From an uncultured Bacteroidota bacterium (GTDB lineage: Bacteria > Bacteroidota > Bacteroidia > Flavobacteriales > Flavobacteriaceae): 16,552 nucleotides of DNA. This document shows, in pieces, positions 8,272 to 16,370 of the stretch (within the stretch, counting starts at the first letter, position 1; each line of letters opens with the position of its first letter). The notes beneath the pieces were generated by a model. The model had not been told where the DNA came from. It did no database searches and was given only the letters and a program-made list of their open reading frames with translations. Both the position numbers and the translations under genes were made by a program. The stretch covers positions 1 through 16,552 of the forward strand of contig CAISUR010000457.1 in assembly GCA_903888655.1 (NCBI GenBank). The letters run 5' to 3'.

Positions 8272-9330
8272 ATGATTAATCTTTTTAATACCCACATAGA
8301 ATCGTTGTCCATCCATAGAGTTGGAAATAAAAGCCGTAATGAGTCCATTTTTCTATCCGAAAATCCGTATGGATTGAATGATGAAATAGTGCCTATTCTA
8401 AAAGAATATTTCTTTAAATCATTTCGTGAAAAAGAAGAAAATTACTTTCAATTTGCCCATGAAGTAGATTTGGAGTACAACGATATGTTTAATTTAGCTA
8501 CCGAAATATTCGAAAACCCTTCTGCAATTCATGAGGTTTCTAAAAAAATCACTAAACATCTTTTTGAGCAATCTAATCATCCACATATAAAAAATGGTGA
8601 AGTTTATATTACTTATTTAACTAATGTTTCAATTGACAACAATGTAGTAGATGCTGTTGGTGTTTTCAAAAGTGAGTTACGTACCGATTTCCTGCAATTT
8701 GAAGAAAAAGGAAGCAACCTAGAAATGATTCTTCAGGAAGGAATCAACTTGAATAAATTAGACAAAGGATGTTTAATTTTTAATCATAAAAAAGAAGAAG
8801 GATATAAAATTCTTACTATTGATAGCAATCGTTATGATGCGCGCTATTGGTTAGAGCATTTTCTTTCAGTAGATGCTTTTCAAGATGAGAATTTCATGAC
8901 CAAAAAATATTTGAAATTCTGTCAAGAATTTGCCAAAGAAGTGGTTTTTCCTGCTGAGGACAAAAAGCAAGAAGTAATGTTTATGAATCGTGCTGTAAAT
9001 CACTTTGCTAAAAACGACAACTTTGAAGAAACTGCTTTCTTGAATGAAGTTATGGACAATCCAGATTTGATTCCGGAATTTAAAAGCTACAAAGCCGACA
9101 GAGGTGAGAAATACAGCATTGAAGATGTTACCTCCTTCCCTATCGCTAACGCAGCGGTTTCAGATGCGCGTAAGTCCATAAAGAATGTAATCAATTTAGA
9201 CACTCATATTCAAATCAAATTAGACTTTATTAATCCTGAAAGTGCTGAAAAATTTGTAGAAAAAGGCTGGGATGAAGAAAAACAGATGTATTACTATTTG
9301 GTTTATTTCAATAAAGAACAAAAGAGTTAA
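8272..9330 (+). CDS. NdpA/YejK-type nucleoid-associated protein
   Basis: A 352-residue protein that I assign to the 37-kDa nucleoid-associated family (NdpA, YejK in Escherichia coli), found on the nucleoid and able to bind nucleic acid. Supporting features are the N-terminal INLFNTHIESLSIHRVG, a central block with ITYLTNVSID...VGVFKSE and GCLIFNH, the segment YDARYWLEHFLSVDAF, and a C-terminal block ANAAVSDARKSIKNVINLD leading to KLDFINPESAEKFVEKGWD. The length fits the family. The ATG at 8272 has an AT-rich leader and no Shine-Dalgarno. A terminator follows at 9358. A short GC-richer stretch at about 9137-9178 differs in base use from the rest of the gene. I am fairly sure of the family and less sure of the role in this phylum. 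Confidence 0.82.
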   Translation: MINLFNTHIESLSIHRVGNKSRNESIFLSENPYGLNDEIVPILKEYFFKSFREKEENYFQFAHEVDLEYNDMFNLATEIFENPSAIHEVSKKITKHLFEQSNHPHIKNGEVYITYLTNVSIDNNVVDAVGVFKSELRTDFLQFEEKGSNLEMILQEGINLNKLDKGCLIFNHKKEEGYKILTIDSNRYDARYWLEHFLSVDAFQDENFMTKKYLKFCQEFAKEVVFPAEDKKQEVMFMNRAVNHFAKNDNFEETAFLNEVMDNPDLIPEFKSYKADRGEKYSIEDVTSFPIANAAVSDARKSIKNVINLDTHIQIKLDFINPESAEKFVEKGWDEEKQMYYYLVYFNKEQKS

Positions 9331-9357
9331 TTGTTAGTAATCCGTTTAAATAAAATC

Positions 9358-9396
9358 AATCCTCAATTGTAAATAACAATTGGGGATTTCGTTTTG
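9358..9396 (+). terminator. Rho-independent terminator after the NdpA-type gene
   Basis: AATCCTCAATTG (9358-9369) pairs with CAATTGGGGATT (9377-9388) in a 12-base-pair stem with one G-U pair, closing a 7-base loop, and is followed by TCGTTTTGTT. The T tract is interrupted by C and G, but stem strength and position 28 bases after the stop support the call. Confidence 0.75.
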
Positions 9397-9428
9397 TTAA
9401 AGGTTTAGCATTTAATCCCTTAAAACAA

Positions 9429-9436
9429 TATCTTTA
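9429..9436 (+). promoter_or_regulatory. Possible promoter -7 box of the POTRA-barrel gene
   Basis: TATCTTTA differs from TAnnTTTG only at the last base and sits 19 bases before the TTG start at 9456, the same geometry as the clearer boxes upstream of the helicase and pRiA4b-like genes. TTTA about 20 bases upstream is only a weak -33 candidate. Confidence 0.35.
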
Positions 9437-9455
9437 ACACCTAAAATTCAATTTC

Positions 9456-11297
9456 TTGAGAAAATTTCTTTATATACTAATTTTTCTACTCTGTGGTCAA
9501 ATTTTGATGGCTCAAAAAATTGCGCCTACAAAATCAGATACCGTTTATAAAAAAATTGATCAATACGCAGAAGATAAAAAGTTTTTTAAATTCGTTCATA
9601 AACTCATGTTTAGAAATAGAGAAACTTTTTTAGTAGCAAAGAAACCAAAGCACACGGGCATTACTCCTATTCAAAAATCTTTTAATAAATACAGTTGTCG
9701 TATCATTCGAAAAATTACTATTGAAACGCTTGACCCCTTTGGATATTCTGTTGAAAATGACAAAGAACATCCCGAAAAAAGGATTGAGAGAATGGGGAAT
9801 TTTTTACATCTAAAAACCAAAAACTGGACGATTCGCAACTTATTACTGTTTAAAAAAAATGACCCTTTAGATTCTTTAATAGTAAAAGAGTCTGAACGTC
9901 TTATCAGAAGTCAACGGTACGTTCGAAGTGTGCTAATCAAACCCATCCCCATAGAAAATTGCAAAGATTCTATTGATATTTCGGTAAGAGTTTTAGACAC
10001 CTGGAGTCTAGTACCGACTGGAGCTTTCTCGAGTGCTAAAGCCAATCTGGATTTAATTCAACGAAATTTTTTTGGTCTTGGTCATGAGATTGAAGTAAAT
10101 TATATCAAAAGTTTTAATAATAGCACAGTGAATACTTTTGCCTATGAATCTAAATACAGTATTAACAATATAAAAAATACGTTTGTTAACCTTTCGGTTT
10201 CCTCAAAGACAGATTTGAATAACAATACCTATAAGACCATTCGATTAGATCGTCCATTTTATTCCACTTATTCGCGCTGGGCAGGAGGGGTATACTTCGA
10301 TTACCGAGCTTATACTGAGTTTTTATCTGATAGTACTGGCGTGTTAGCACCACAAAACTTCAAAATAAAGACTTATCAATTTTGGGCGGGACATTCCTTT
10401 GATGTTTTTGGAAAAAATACCGAATTCGGAAAAACAACCCACTTGATTTTTACGGCTGGATTCAACAATTCGGCCTATCTTTTAAAACCAGATATTAGTT
10501 ATGATCCTATACAATATTCAAATTCATCTAAATCTGTTTTGGCAACAATAGGAATTTCAGGTCAAAAATTTCATCAGGACAAATATCTTTTTCGATTTGG
10601 AATTATTGAAGATGTACCTTACGGGAAAGTATTTGCTCTCACAGGTGGTGCAGAAAACAAAAACAAGGTAACAAGAGCTTATTTTGGTGGACGATTTTCT
10701 TACGGTGATTACTTTGACTTTGGATATTTACAAGGCAATTTTGAGGCGGGAAGTTTTTTTAATAATGGAAAAACAGAACAAACTACCTATAAAATTGAAG
10801 CTAATTATTTTACCAATCTTTTTACTGTGGGTAATTGGAAATTTAGACAATTCATCAAACCAGTTTTGGTTCTTGGAATCAATCGATTGAATACTGCAAA
10901 AGACCGATTGAATCTTGTTGATATTAATGGAATTCCAGGATTTAATACGTCCCCGCTTATTGGAACCAAAAAAGTACTAACTACTTTTCAAACACAATCC
11001 TATAACCAAAAAACGTGGTATGGATTTAATTTTAGTCCGTTTTTCAATTGTACTCTTGGATTTCTTGATCAAGGCGATTATAAATTTTTTAGCAACAAAA
11101 TGTATTCACAAATTGGCATTGGTGTGCTGGTAAACAACAATTATTTGGTATTCAATAGTTTTCAACTCTCATTTTCATATTACCCATCTCTACCTCTTGA
11201 TGGTAGTAACATCATTAAAACTAATGCTTTTCAAAACTCTAACATCGAGTTTCGAGATTTTCAAATTGGGCAACCAGGCGTGGTTTCTTATCAGTAA
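9456..11297 (+). CDS. Outer-membrane beta-barrel protein with POTRA-like domain, function unknown
   Basis: A 613-residue exported protein. Residues 1-19 form a signal peptide (RKFLYILIFLLCG, cut after LMA). Residues about 80-184 look like one POTRA domain: strand (IRKITIETLDPFG), helices ending in ESERLIRSQRYV, then two strands (VLIKPIP and SIDISVRVLDTWS). The remainder is rich in aromatic, alternating strands typical of a beta barrel, starting at TGAFSSAKANLDLIQRNFFGLGHEIEV, a pattern shared with BamA/TamA-type proteins. I infer an Omp85-related or similar barrel; the substrate is unknown and only one POTRA is visible. The start is a TTG: the next ATG (9507) would remove the signal peptide, and an in-frame TAA at 9435 rules out an earlier ATG. 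The stop lies inside its own terminator hairpin. Confidence 0.8.
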   Translation: MRKFLYILIFLLCGQILMAQKIAPTKSDTVYKKIDQYAEDKKFFKFVHKLMFRNRETFLVAKKPKHTGITPIQKSFNKYSCRIIRKITIETLDPFGYSVENDKEHPEKRIERMGNFLHLKTKNWTIRNLLLFKKNDPLDSLIVKESERLIRSQRYVRSVLIKPIPIENCKDSIDISVRVLDTWSLVPTGAFSSAKANLDLIQRNFFGLGHEIEVNYIKSFNNSTVNTFAYESKYSINNIKNTFVNLSVSSKTDLNNNTYKTIRLDRPFYSTYSRWAGGVYFDYRAYTEFLSDSTGVLAPQNFKIKTYQFWAGHSFDVFGKNTEFGKTTHLIFTAGFNNSAYLLKPDISYDPIQYSNSSKSVLATIGISGQKFHQDKYLFRFGIIEDVPYGKVFALTGGAENKNKVTRAYFGGRFSYGDYFDFGYLQGNFEAGSFFNNGKTEQTTYKIEANYFTNLFTVGNWKFRQFIKPVLVLGINRLNTAKDRLNLVDINGIPGFNTSPLIGTKKVLTTFQTQSYNQKTWYGFNFSPFFNCTLGFLDQGDYKFFSNKMYSQIGIGVLVNNNYLVFNSFQLSFSYYPSLPLDGSNIIKTNAFQNSNIEFRDFQIGQPGVVSYQ

Positions 11298-11321
11298 AAA
11301 TAACATGATTTTTACTTTTTT
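11293..11321 (+). terminator. Terminator overlapping the stop codon of the POTRA-barrel gene
   Basis: AGTAAAAAT (11293-11301) and ATTTTTACT (11308-11316) form a perfect 9-base-pair stem around a 6-base loop, followed by a run of T at 11316-11321. The stop codon TAA (11295-11297) is inside the left arm. The stem is AT-rich, so it may be moderate in strength. Confidence 0.7.
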
Positions 11322-11342
11322 CAATCCCAAAAAAGAAATAAC

Positions 11343-11350
11343 TACCTTTG
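11343..11350 (+). promoter_or_regulatory. Promoter -7 box of the helicase gene
   Basis: TACCTTTG matches TAnnTTTG exactly and lies 16 bases before the ATG at 11367, giving a leader of about 10 bases. A clear -33 TTG is missing; a T-rich stretch lies at the right distance. Confidence 0.55.
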
Positions 11351-11366
11351 TCAAAAATAATACGTA

Positions 11367-12710
11367 ATGAATACTTTTGAGTTATTTAATCTTCCTAAAT
11401 CCTTACAAAAAGCAATTGATGATATGGGGTTGACAACTCCTACTCCTATTCAGCAAAAATCGTTTTCCGTAATCATGTCGGGACGAGATGTGATGGGAAT
11501 TGCACAAACAGGAACGGGAAAAACATTGGCGTATTTATTACCTTTATTAAAACAATGGAAATTTGTCAATACCGATTCGGCTCGTGTGGTGATTTTAGTA
11601 CCAACACGTGAGTTGGTGATTCAAATTGTAGAAGTAATTGAAAACTTAACCAAGTACATGTCGGTAAGAACTCTTGGCATCTACGGCGGCGTCAATATAA
11701 ATACACAAAAAAAAGCGGTATACGAGGGAATCGATATTTTAGTTGGAACTCCCGGAAGAACAATGGACTTAGCATTGGATAATGTCATCCGATTTGATTC
11801 GCTTCAAAAATTAGTGATTGATGAATTTGATGAAATTTTGAATTTAGGTTTCCGAACACAAGTCACTTCATTATTAACCATGATGAAGAACAAACGTCAG
11901 AACATATTATTCTCTGCTACAATGACAGACGAAGTAGATGCTATGTTGGACGAATATTTTGAATTGCCCGAAGAAGTATCCTTGGCAGCATCGGGAACAC
12001 CACTAGAAAAAATTGAGCAATTAGGTTATTATACACCGAACTTTTTAACTAAAATAAATCTATTAAATCATCTTTTAGCTACAGACGAAAGCACTTCACG
12101 TGTTTTAATCTTCGCAAATAACAAAAAAACGGTAGATTTAATTGCTAATAGTATTGAAACTGTGTATCCTGAGCAATTTGGTGTAATTCACTCCAACAAA
12201 TCACAGAATTATCGTTTGAATACCATGGCATCTTTTCAGGCAGGAGAAATACGCGGAATCATTACAACCGATGTTATGGCACGCGGATTGGATATTTCGG
12301 ATGTAACACATGTTATCAATTTTGAGTTTACAGAAATTCCTGAACAATATATTCACAGAATTGGAAGAACTGGTCGTGCCGATAAATCGGGAACCGCTAT
12401 CAGTTTTATAAGTCCTAGTGAAGAAGAAATTCAAATTCAAGCTGAAATTTTGATGGAAAAAGAAATTCAGTTTCTTGATTTTCCAGAAAGCGTTGAAATT
12501 GCAACACGCTTATTAGAATTTGAAAAAGACAAAAAGAAAGTTAAACAACTTTTGAAACGTGTCAAAAAAGAAGGTGGAGAAGCCTTTCACGAAAAATCTA
12601 AAAAGAATCAAAAAGTGAATCTTGGCGGACCTGCCAAAACAAAACCAAGAAAAACCGAATCCAGAAATCGTGGCGTAGAACGCAAAAGAGATGCAAAGAA
12701 GAAAAAATAG
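11367..12710 (+). CDS. DEAD-box-family ATP-dependent RNA helicase
   Basis: Cytoplasmic superfamily 2 RNA helicase, 447 residues, probably acting in ribosome assembly or RNA turnover. Motifs in order: Q motif (GLTTPTPIQQ, 21-30), motif I AQTGTGKT (46-53), Ia PTREL (79-83), GG (108-109), Ib TPGR (128-131), motif II DEFD (152-155), III SAT (183-185), IV LIFANN (247-252), V ARGLDI (305-310) and VI HRIGRTGR (330-337). Motif II has Phe where the family name has Ala, although the metal-coordinating acidic residues remain. The last 60 residues are Lys/Arg-rich and probably disordered, as in RhlE-like proteins that bind RNA through basic tails. It has its own promoter box with a very short leader. The exact subfamily and target are not decidable here. 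Confidence 0.93.
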   Translation: MNTFELFNLPKSLQKAIDDMGLTTPTPIQQKSFSVIMSGRDVMGIAQTGTGKTLAYLLPLLKQWKFVNTDSARVVILVPTRELVIQIVEVIENLTKYMSVRTLGIYGGVNINTQKKAVYEGIDILVGTPGRTMDLALDNVIRFDSLQKLVIDEFDEILNLGFRTQVTSLLTMMKNKRQNILFSATMTDEVDAMLDEYFELPEEVSLAASGTPLEKIEQLGYYTPNFLTKINLLNHLLATDESTSRVLIFANNKKTVDLIANSIETVYPEQFGVIHSNKSQNYRLNTMASFQAGEIRGIITTDVMARGLDISDVTHVINFEFTEIPEQYIHRIGRTGRADKSGTAISFISPSEEEIQIQAEILMEKEIQFLDFPESVEIATRLLEFEKDKKKVKQLLKRVKKEGGEAFHEKSKKNQKVNLGGPAKTKPRKTESRNRGVERKRDAKKKK

Positions 12711-12786
12711 CATTTAATAATTAAAAGCTCTTGGTAGTTTTATGAAACTTTTAAACTTTAACCTTTTAAATTTTTAAACTTTTTGT

Positions 12787-12794
12787 TACTTTTG
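12787..12794 (+). promoter_or_regulatory. Probable promoter -7 box of the BatA-pyrC-like cluster
   Basis: TACTTTTG matches TAnnTTTG. Transcription would start near 12801, about 56 bases before the first ATG at 12857. The -33 region is a T/A-rich run of irregular TTTTAAACTTT-like units (12745-12785) with no clear TTG. As there is no other promoter-like site before 16371, it could drive all four genes. Confidence 0.5.
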
Positions 12795-12856
12795 ACAATT
12801 AAAGATCACTGAACTCCGCAATAAATAACCGATTGTGAAGTAAACCTTTTTAGAAA

Positions 12857-14785
12857 ATGCAATTCAAACATCCAGAACTTCTTTATTTCCTATTCTTATT
12901 GGTTATTCCAATTCTGGTGCATCTTTTTCAATTACGAAAATTCAAAACCGAATATTTCACTAATGTAAAGTTCTTAAAAGAACTCGCTATTCAAACTCGT
13001 AAAAGTTCAAAACTTAAAAAATATTTACTTCTTGCTGCAAGATTGTTGCTTTTAGCATTTATGATAATTGCTTTTGCACAGCCCTTTTTTAAAGCCAAAG
13101 ACAGCAAAAATGCCACCAATGAATTGTACATTGTTTTGGATAATTCCTTCAGCATGCAAGCCAAAGGACAAAAAGGTGAATTACTAAAACGTGCCGTTCA
13201 AGATTTATTAGAACACACTCCTGAAAATGCTAATTTTTCCTTAATAACTTGCTCGGATAATTATTGGAATACCGATATTAAATCAATTCAAAAAGAACTA
13301 CAAAATTTAAAATATAGCGCCTCCCCTTTCCAATTAGATAATTTACTCGCTAAAATAAAAGCGCATAAATCGGCTTTCAATAAAGATATAGTAGTCATCA
13401 CAGATGCTGTTGGATTGAAACCAAACCAAGTAAAGAAAGCCAAAGACGATGAAAACTTGTATTTCATTTTACCAAAAGCTGAAAAAACCGATAATATCTC
13501 AATTGATAGTGTTTTTGTGAATCAAACTTTGGATAAATTTTATGAAATTGGTGTAAAACTAAATGCTTATGGTGATGGATTTAAGGACATTCCGATAGCA
13601 TTATACAATAAGAACAAGCTCATCGCAAAAACATTACTCAATTTTGAAGCCAAAACGAAAACGGTCAATTTTACAATACCAAAAGAAGATTTCCATGGAT
13701 ATGTAGCTATTTCAGACAATAGTTTGGATTATGACAACACCTATTATTTCAGTGTTTCAAAACCACAAAAAAGCAATGTTATTAGTATAGGGGAGTCTGA
13801 AAAGAGTAGTTTTCTATCTAAAATTTATACTGCCTCTGAATTTAATTATTCTAATTTCTCACTGCAATCTTTAGATTATAATTTACTAGATAAACAAGAT
13901 GCCATTATCTTGAATGAATTGAAGGATATTCCGCAAGCATTACAAACCACATTAAAATCATTTGTAGAAAAAGGAGGGAATTTAATTGTAATCCCAAATA
14001 CTGAAAGTTCACTTACTAATATAAATACTTTTTTGTCCAATTTTGGAGGAATTCAATTCAAATCTTTAGGAACTTCTGAAAAAACGATTACTAAAATCAA
14101 TTTCAGTCATCCCTTATTCAGTAGCGTTTTTGAGAAGAAAGTAGAAAACTTTCAATATCCCAATACTAAAACTTCTTTTGAAATTAGTAATTCAGCTCCA
14201 ATGGTTTTAGGGTATAGCGATCAAACTTCTTTTTTGAGTGCTATTCAAAATGGAATCTCATCAGTTTATGTTTTTGCAGCACCAATTAATAAGGCGAATA
14301 GCAATTTTCAAAACTCACCTATTATTGTTCCAACCTTTTACAATATGGGTCAAAATGCTCAAAAGGCCGGAATTACCGCTCTAATTATCGACGAAAACAA
14401 ACCCTTTATTGTTTCTACTCAATTAGGAAAAGATGAAATTGTTACTGTAAAAAATGACAAAGAAAGTTTTATTCCTGTTCAACAAATATTGAATAGTAAA
14501 GTAAAATTAACTTTCAATAATAATCCTAAAGAAGCAGGAAATTTTAGTATATGCAACAACAATCAATCCCTTGAAAATATAAGTTTTAACTATAACAGAA
14601 CTGAAAGCAATTTAAGCAATATCAATACGAATTCAGTTTCAAATTATAAAGAAATAAGCAATGTCGATTCTATATTTGACACTTTAAAAGCCAATCGAGC
14701 TGACAATCAACTCTGGAAATGGTTTGTTATTTTAGCATTACTGTTTGTGATACTAGAGGTTTTAATACAAAAATTTGTAAAATGA
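12857..14785 (+). CDS. BatA/vWA-type membrane protein
   Basis: A 642-residue inner-membrane protein. It begins with the BatA (aerotolerance N-terminal) domain: the typical FKHPELLYFLFLLVIPILVHLF opening with a membrane helix at about 8-24 and a second at about 55-76. A von Willebrand A-like domain follows, with its metal-binding motif D95-N-S97-F-S99 intact. The large middle region contains a segment resembling class-I glutamine-amidotransferase-like folds (LKSFVEKGGNLIVIP, about 363-378), and a last membrane helix lies at about 621-638, leaving a short basic tail. Most of the protein should be on one side of the membrane, probably the periplasm for the portion between helices 2 and 3. Its TGA overlaps the ATG of the next gene (ATGA, 14782-14785), so the two are probably translationally coupled. 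Molecular role unknown; the 'aerotolerance' label is only a family name. Confidence 0.85.
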   Translation: MQFKHPELLYFLFLLVIPILVHLFQLRKFKTEYFTNVKFLKELAIQTRKSSKLKKYLLLAARLLLLAFMIIAFAQPFFKAKDSKNATNELYIVLDNSFSMQAKGQKGELLKRAVQDLLEHTPENANFSLITCSDNYWNTDIKSIQKELQNLKYSASPFQLDNLLAKIKAHKSAFNKDIVVITDAVGLKPNQVKKAKDDENLYFILPKAEKTDNISIDSVFVNQTLDKFYEIGVKLNAYGDGFKDIPIALYNKNKLIAKTLLNFEAKTKTVNFTIPKEDFHGYVAISDNSLDYDNTYYFSVSKPQKSNVISIGESEKSSFLSKIYTASEFNYSNFSLQSLDYNLLDKQDAIILNELKDIPQALQTTLKSFVEKGGNLIVIPNTESSLTNINTFLSNFGGIQFKSLGTSEKTITKINFSHPLFSSVFEKKVENFQYPNTKTSFEISNSAPMVLGYSDQTSFLSAIQNGISSVYVFAAPINKANSNFQNSPIIVPTFYNMGQNAQKAGITALIIDENKPFIVSTQLGKDEIVTVKNDKESFIPVQQILNSKVKLTFNNNPKEAGNFSICNNNQSLENISFNYNRTESNLSNINTNSVSNYKEISNVDSIFDTLKANRADNQLWKWFVILALLFVILEVLIQKFVK

Positions 14786-16035
14786 AAATCATAATCCGAC
14801 AGGCAAAGATTATTGACCCAAGCAGTACTTTTCACAATCAAGTAGTTGATTTAAAAATCAATGAAACTATCATCGAAAAAATTGGAAAAAATCTAACTCC
14901 AGAAACTGATTATGAAGAAATAATACATACTGACTTACATATTTCACAAGGTTGGTTTGATACAAGCGTTTCATTGGGTGAACCAGGATATGAAGATCGC
15001 GAAACAATTGCGAACGGGTTGAATGTGGCTGCTAAAAGTGGTTTTACTGGTGTTGCATTACAACCCAACACCTTCCCTATCCTGGATAACCAATCACAAA
15101 TACTATTTGTTAAACAAAAAGCAACGCATGCAGCAACCGATGTATTTCCCATTGGGGCTTTAACCAAAAATAGTGACGGAACCGATTTAGCCGAATTATT
15201 CGACATGAAAAATTCTGGAGCGATTGCTTTTGGTGATTATGGAAAAAATATTTCGAATGCCAACTTATTAAAAATAGGATTGCAATACGTTCAAGATTTT
15301 GAAGGATTAGTCATAGCTTTCTGTCAAGATGAAAAAATAAAAGGAAATGGAGTTGTAAATGAGGGAATCGTTTCTACACGATTGGGACTTAAAGGAATTC
15401 CGAATTTAGCAGAAGAATTGATGGTCGCCAGAAATTTATTTCTTTTAGAATATACGGGAGGGAAATTGCACATTCCAACCATTTCTACCACAAAATCAGT
15501 AGCGTTAATTCGAGAAGCTAAAAATAAAGGATTGCAAGTTACTTGTAGTGTCGCTGTTCACAATTTGGTGTTAACCGATGAAAAATTAGTCGGATTTGAT
15601 ACACGTTATAAAGTAGCACCGCCCTTAAGAGCAAACCTCGATAGAATGGCTTTAATCAAAGGTATTTTAGACAATACCATTGATGTGATTACTTCAGATC
15701 ACATTCCAATGGATATTGAACATAAAAAGATGGAGTTTGATTTAGCAAAAAATGGAACAATTGGTTTAGAAAGTGCCTTTGGAGCATTACTAACAGTCTT
15801 ACCGTTAGATAAAATTATAGAAAAACTTACTTCTGGGAGAAAAATTTTCAATTTACAATCTACCGAAATAGTAGAAGGAAATTTAGCTAACTTAACGCTT
15901 TTTACAACCGATAACGATTGGACATTTTCCAAAGAAAATATTATTTCAAAATCTAAAAACTCTGCTTTTTTGGGAACAAAAATGAAGGGAAAAGCTGTTG
16001 GGATTTATAATAATGGGACTTTAATTTTAGGATAA
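14782..16035 (+). CDS. Dihydroorotase homologue, probably catalytically inactive
   Basis: A 417-residue amidohydrolase-superfamily protein clearly related to class I dihydroorotase (pyrimidine synthesis): EPGYED at 67-72, QPNT at 94-97, VNEGIVSTRLGLKGIP at 192-207, the LTDEKL block and the SDH at 305-307 align by eye with the family. However, the metal-binding HxH is SVS (S62, S64), the Arg after it is Gly (G66), the His of the usual IAHAED is F180, the His of CHVST is T233, and the final His of DHAPH is M310. Only D152 and D306 of the metal site remain. I infer no dihydroorotase activity; a scaffold role like PyrC' with aspartate transcarbamoylase is possible. The ATG at 14782 is chosen because MKIIIRQAKIIDP is the family N-terminus; a frame opening at 14719 lies within the upstream gene. 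It overlaps genes on both sides. Confidence 0.88.
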   Translation: MKIIIRQAKIIDPSSTFHNQVVDLKINETIIEKIGKNLTPETDYEEIIHTDLHISQGWFDTSVSLGEPGYEDRETIANGLNVAAKSGFTGVALQPNTFPILDNQSQILFVKQKATHAATDVFPIGALTKNSDGTDLAELFDMKNSGAIAFGDYGKNISNANLLKIGLQYVQDFEGLVIAFCQDEKIKGNGVVNEGIVSTRLGLKGIPNLAEELMVARNLFLLEYTGGKLHIPTISTTKSVALIREAKNKGLQVTCSVAVHNLVLTDEKLVGFDTRYKVAPPLRANLDRMALIKGILDNTIDVITSDHIPMDIEHKKMEFDLAKNGTIGLESAFGALLTVLPLDKIIEKLTSGRKIFNLQSTEIVEGNLANLTLFTTDNDWTFSKENIISKSKNSAFLGTKMKGKAVGIYNNGTLILG

Positions 16036-16361
16036 TGAACAAGCAAATCATAGACGAAGGAAAATCGGCTGCCATCACCAGTTATATTTTAATTGTAGGT
16101 GTTTTAATTGCTTTATCGATGAATTCTGAAAACAAAAATACATTTGCATCTTTCCATATTCGTCAAGGATTAGGATTAACCTTAACTTTTATAACCCTAG
16201 GAGTTTCTATAAGTTATTTTGAAAGCATTATGATTGCAGCTCCTATGTGGATTTTTATATCTGTTCTTACAATCTACGGGATTTTTACTGCAGCAAAAGG
16301 AGAAATAACTCCTCTACCTCTTTTGGGTAAATGGTTTCAAAAATGGTTTAGTAATTTTTAA
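16035..16361 (+). CDS. Small DUF4870-like membrane protein
   Basis: A 108-residue protein with about three membrane segments (about 12-29, 44-63 and 67-87) and a basic, aromatic C-terminus (GKWFQKWFSNF). The motif FHIRQGLGLTLTF (40-52) before the second helix resembles the H-x-(R/K)-Q-(G/A) signature of DUF4870/Tic20-like proteins, whose function is unknown in bacteria. The ATG shares one base with the stop of the dihydroorotase homologue (TAATG, 16033-16037), so translation is probably coupled. The partial esterase gene follows after 9 bases. Confidence 0.75.
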   Translation: MNKQIIDEGKSAAITSYILIVGVLIALSMNSENKNTFASFHIRQGLGLTLTFITLGVSISYFESIMIAAPMWIFISVLTIYGIFTAAKGEITPLPLLGKWFQKWFSNF

Positions 16362-16370
16362 ATTATATAT

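Noticed and set aside
12201..12440. Open frame on the minus strand inside the helicase gene, and similar antisense frames inside lipB, rnhB and the dihydroorotase homologue
   Set aside because: They mirror well-supported genes, have no family resemblance, no promoter box and unnatural compositions.
12721..12754. Hairpin terminator after the helicase gene
   Set aside because: TTAAAAG/CTTTTAA and AGTTT/AAACT pairings exist but compete with each other, are short and wholly AT-rich; not convincing.
12745..12785. Irregular TTTTAAACTTT-like units read as a repeat array or operator
   Set aside because: Units differ in length and sequence, and such runs are expected by chance in DNA this AT-rich.
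14719..14781. Extended start of the dihydroorotase-like gene 21 codons upstream
   Set aside because: It lies inside the membrane-anchor coding region of the preceding gene in another frame, and MKIIIRQAKIIDP from the ATG at 14782 is already the normal family N-terminus.
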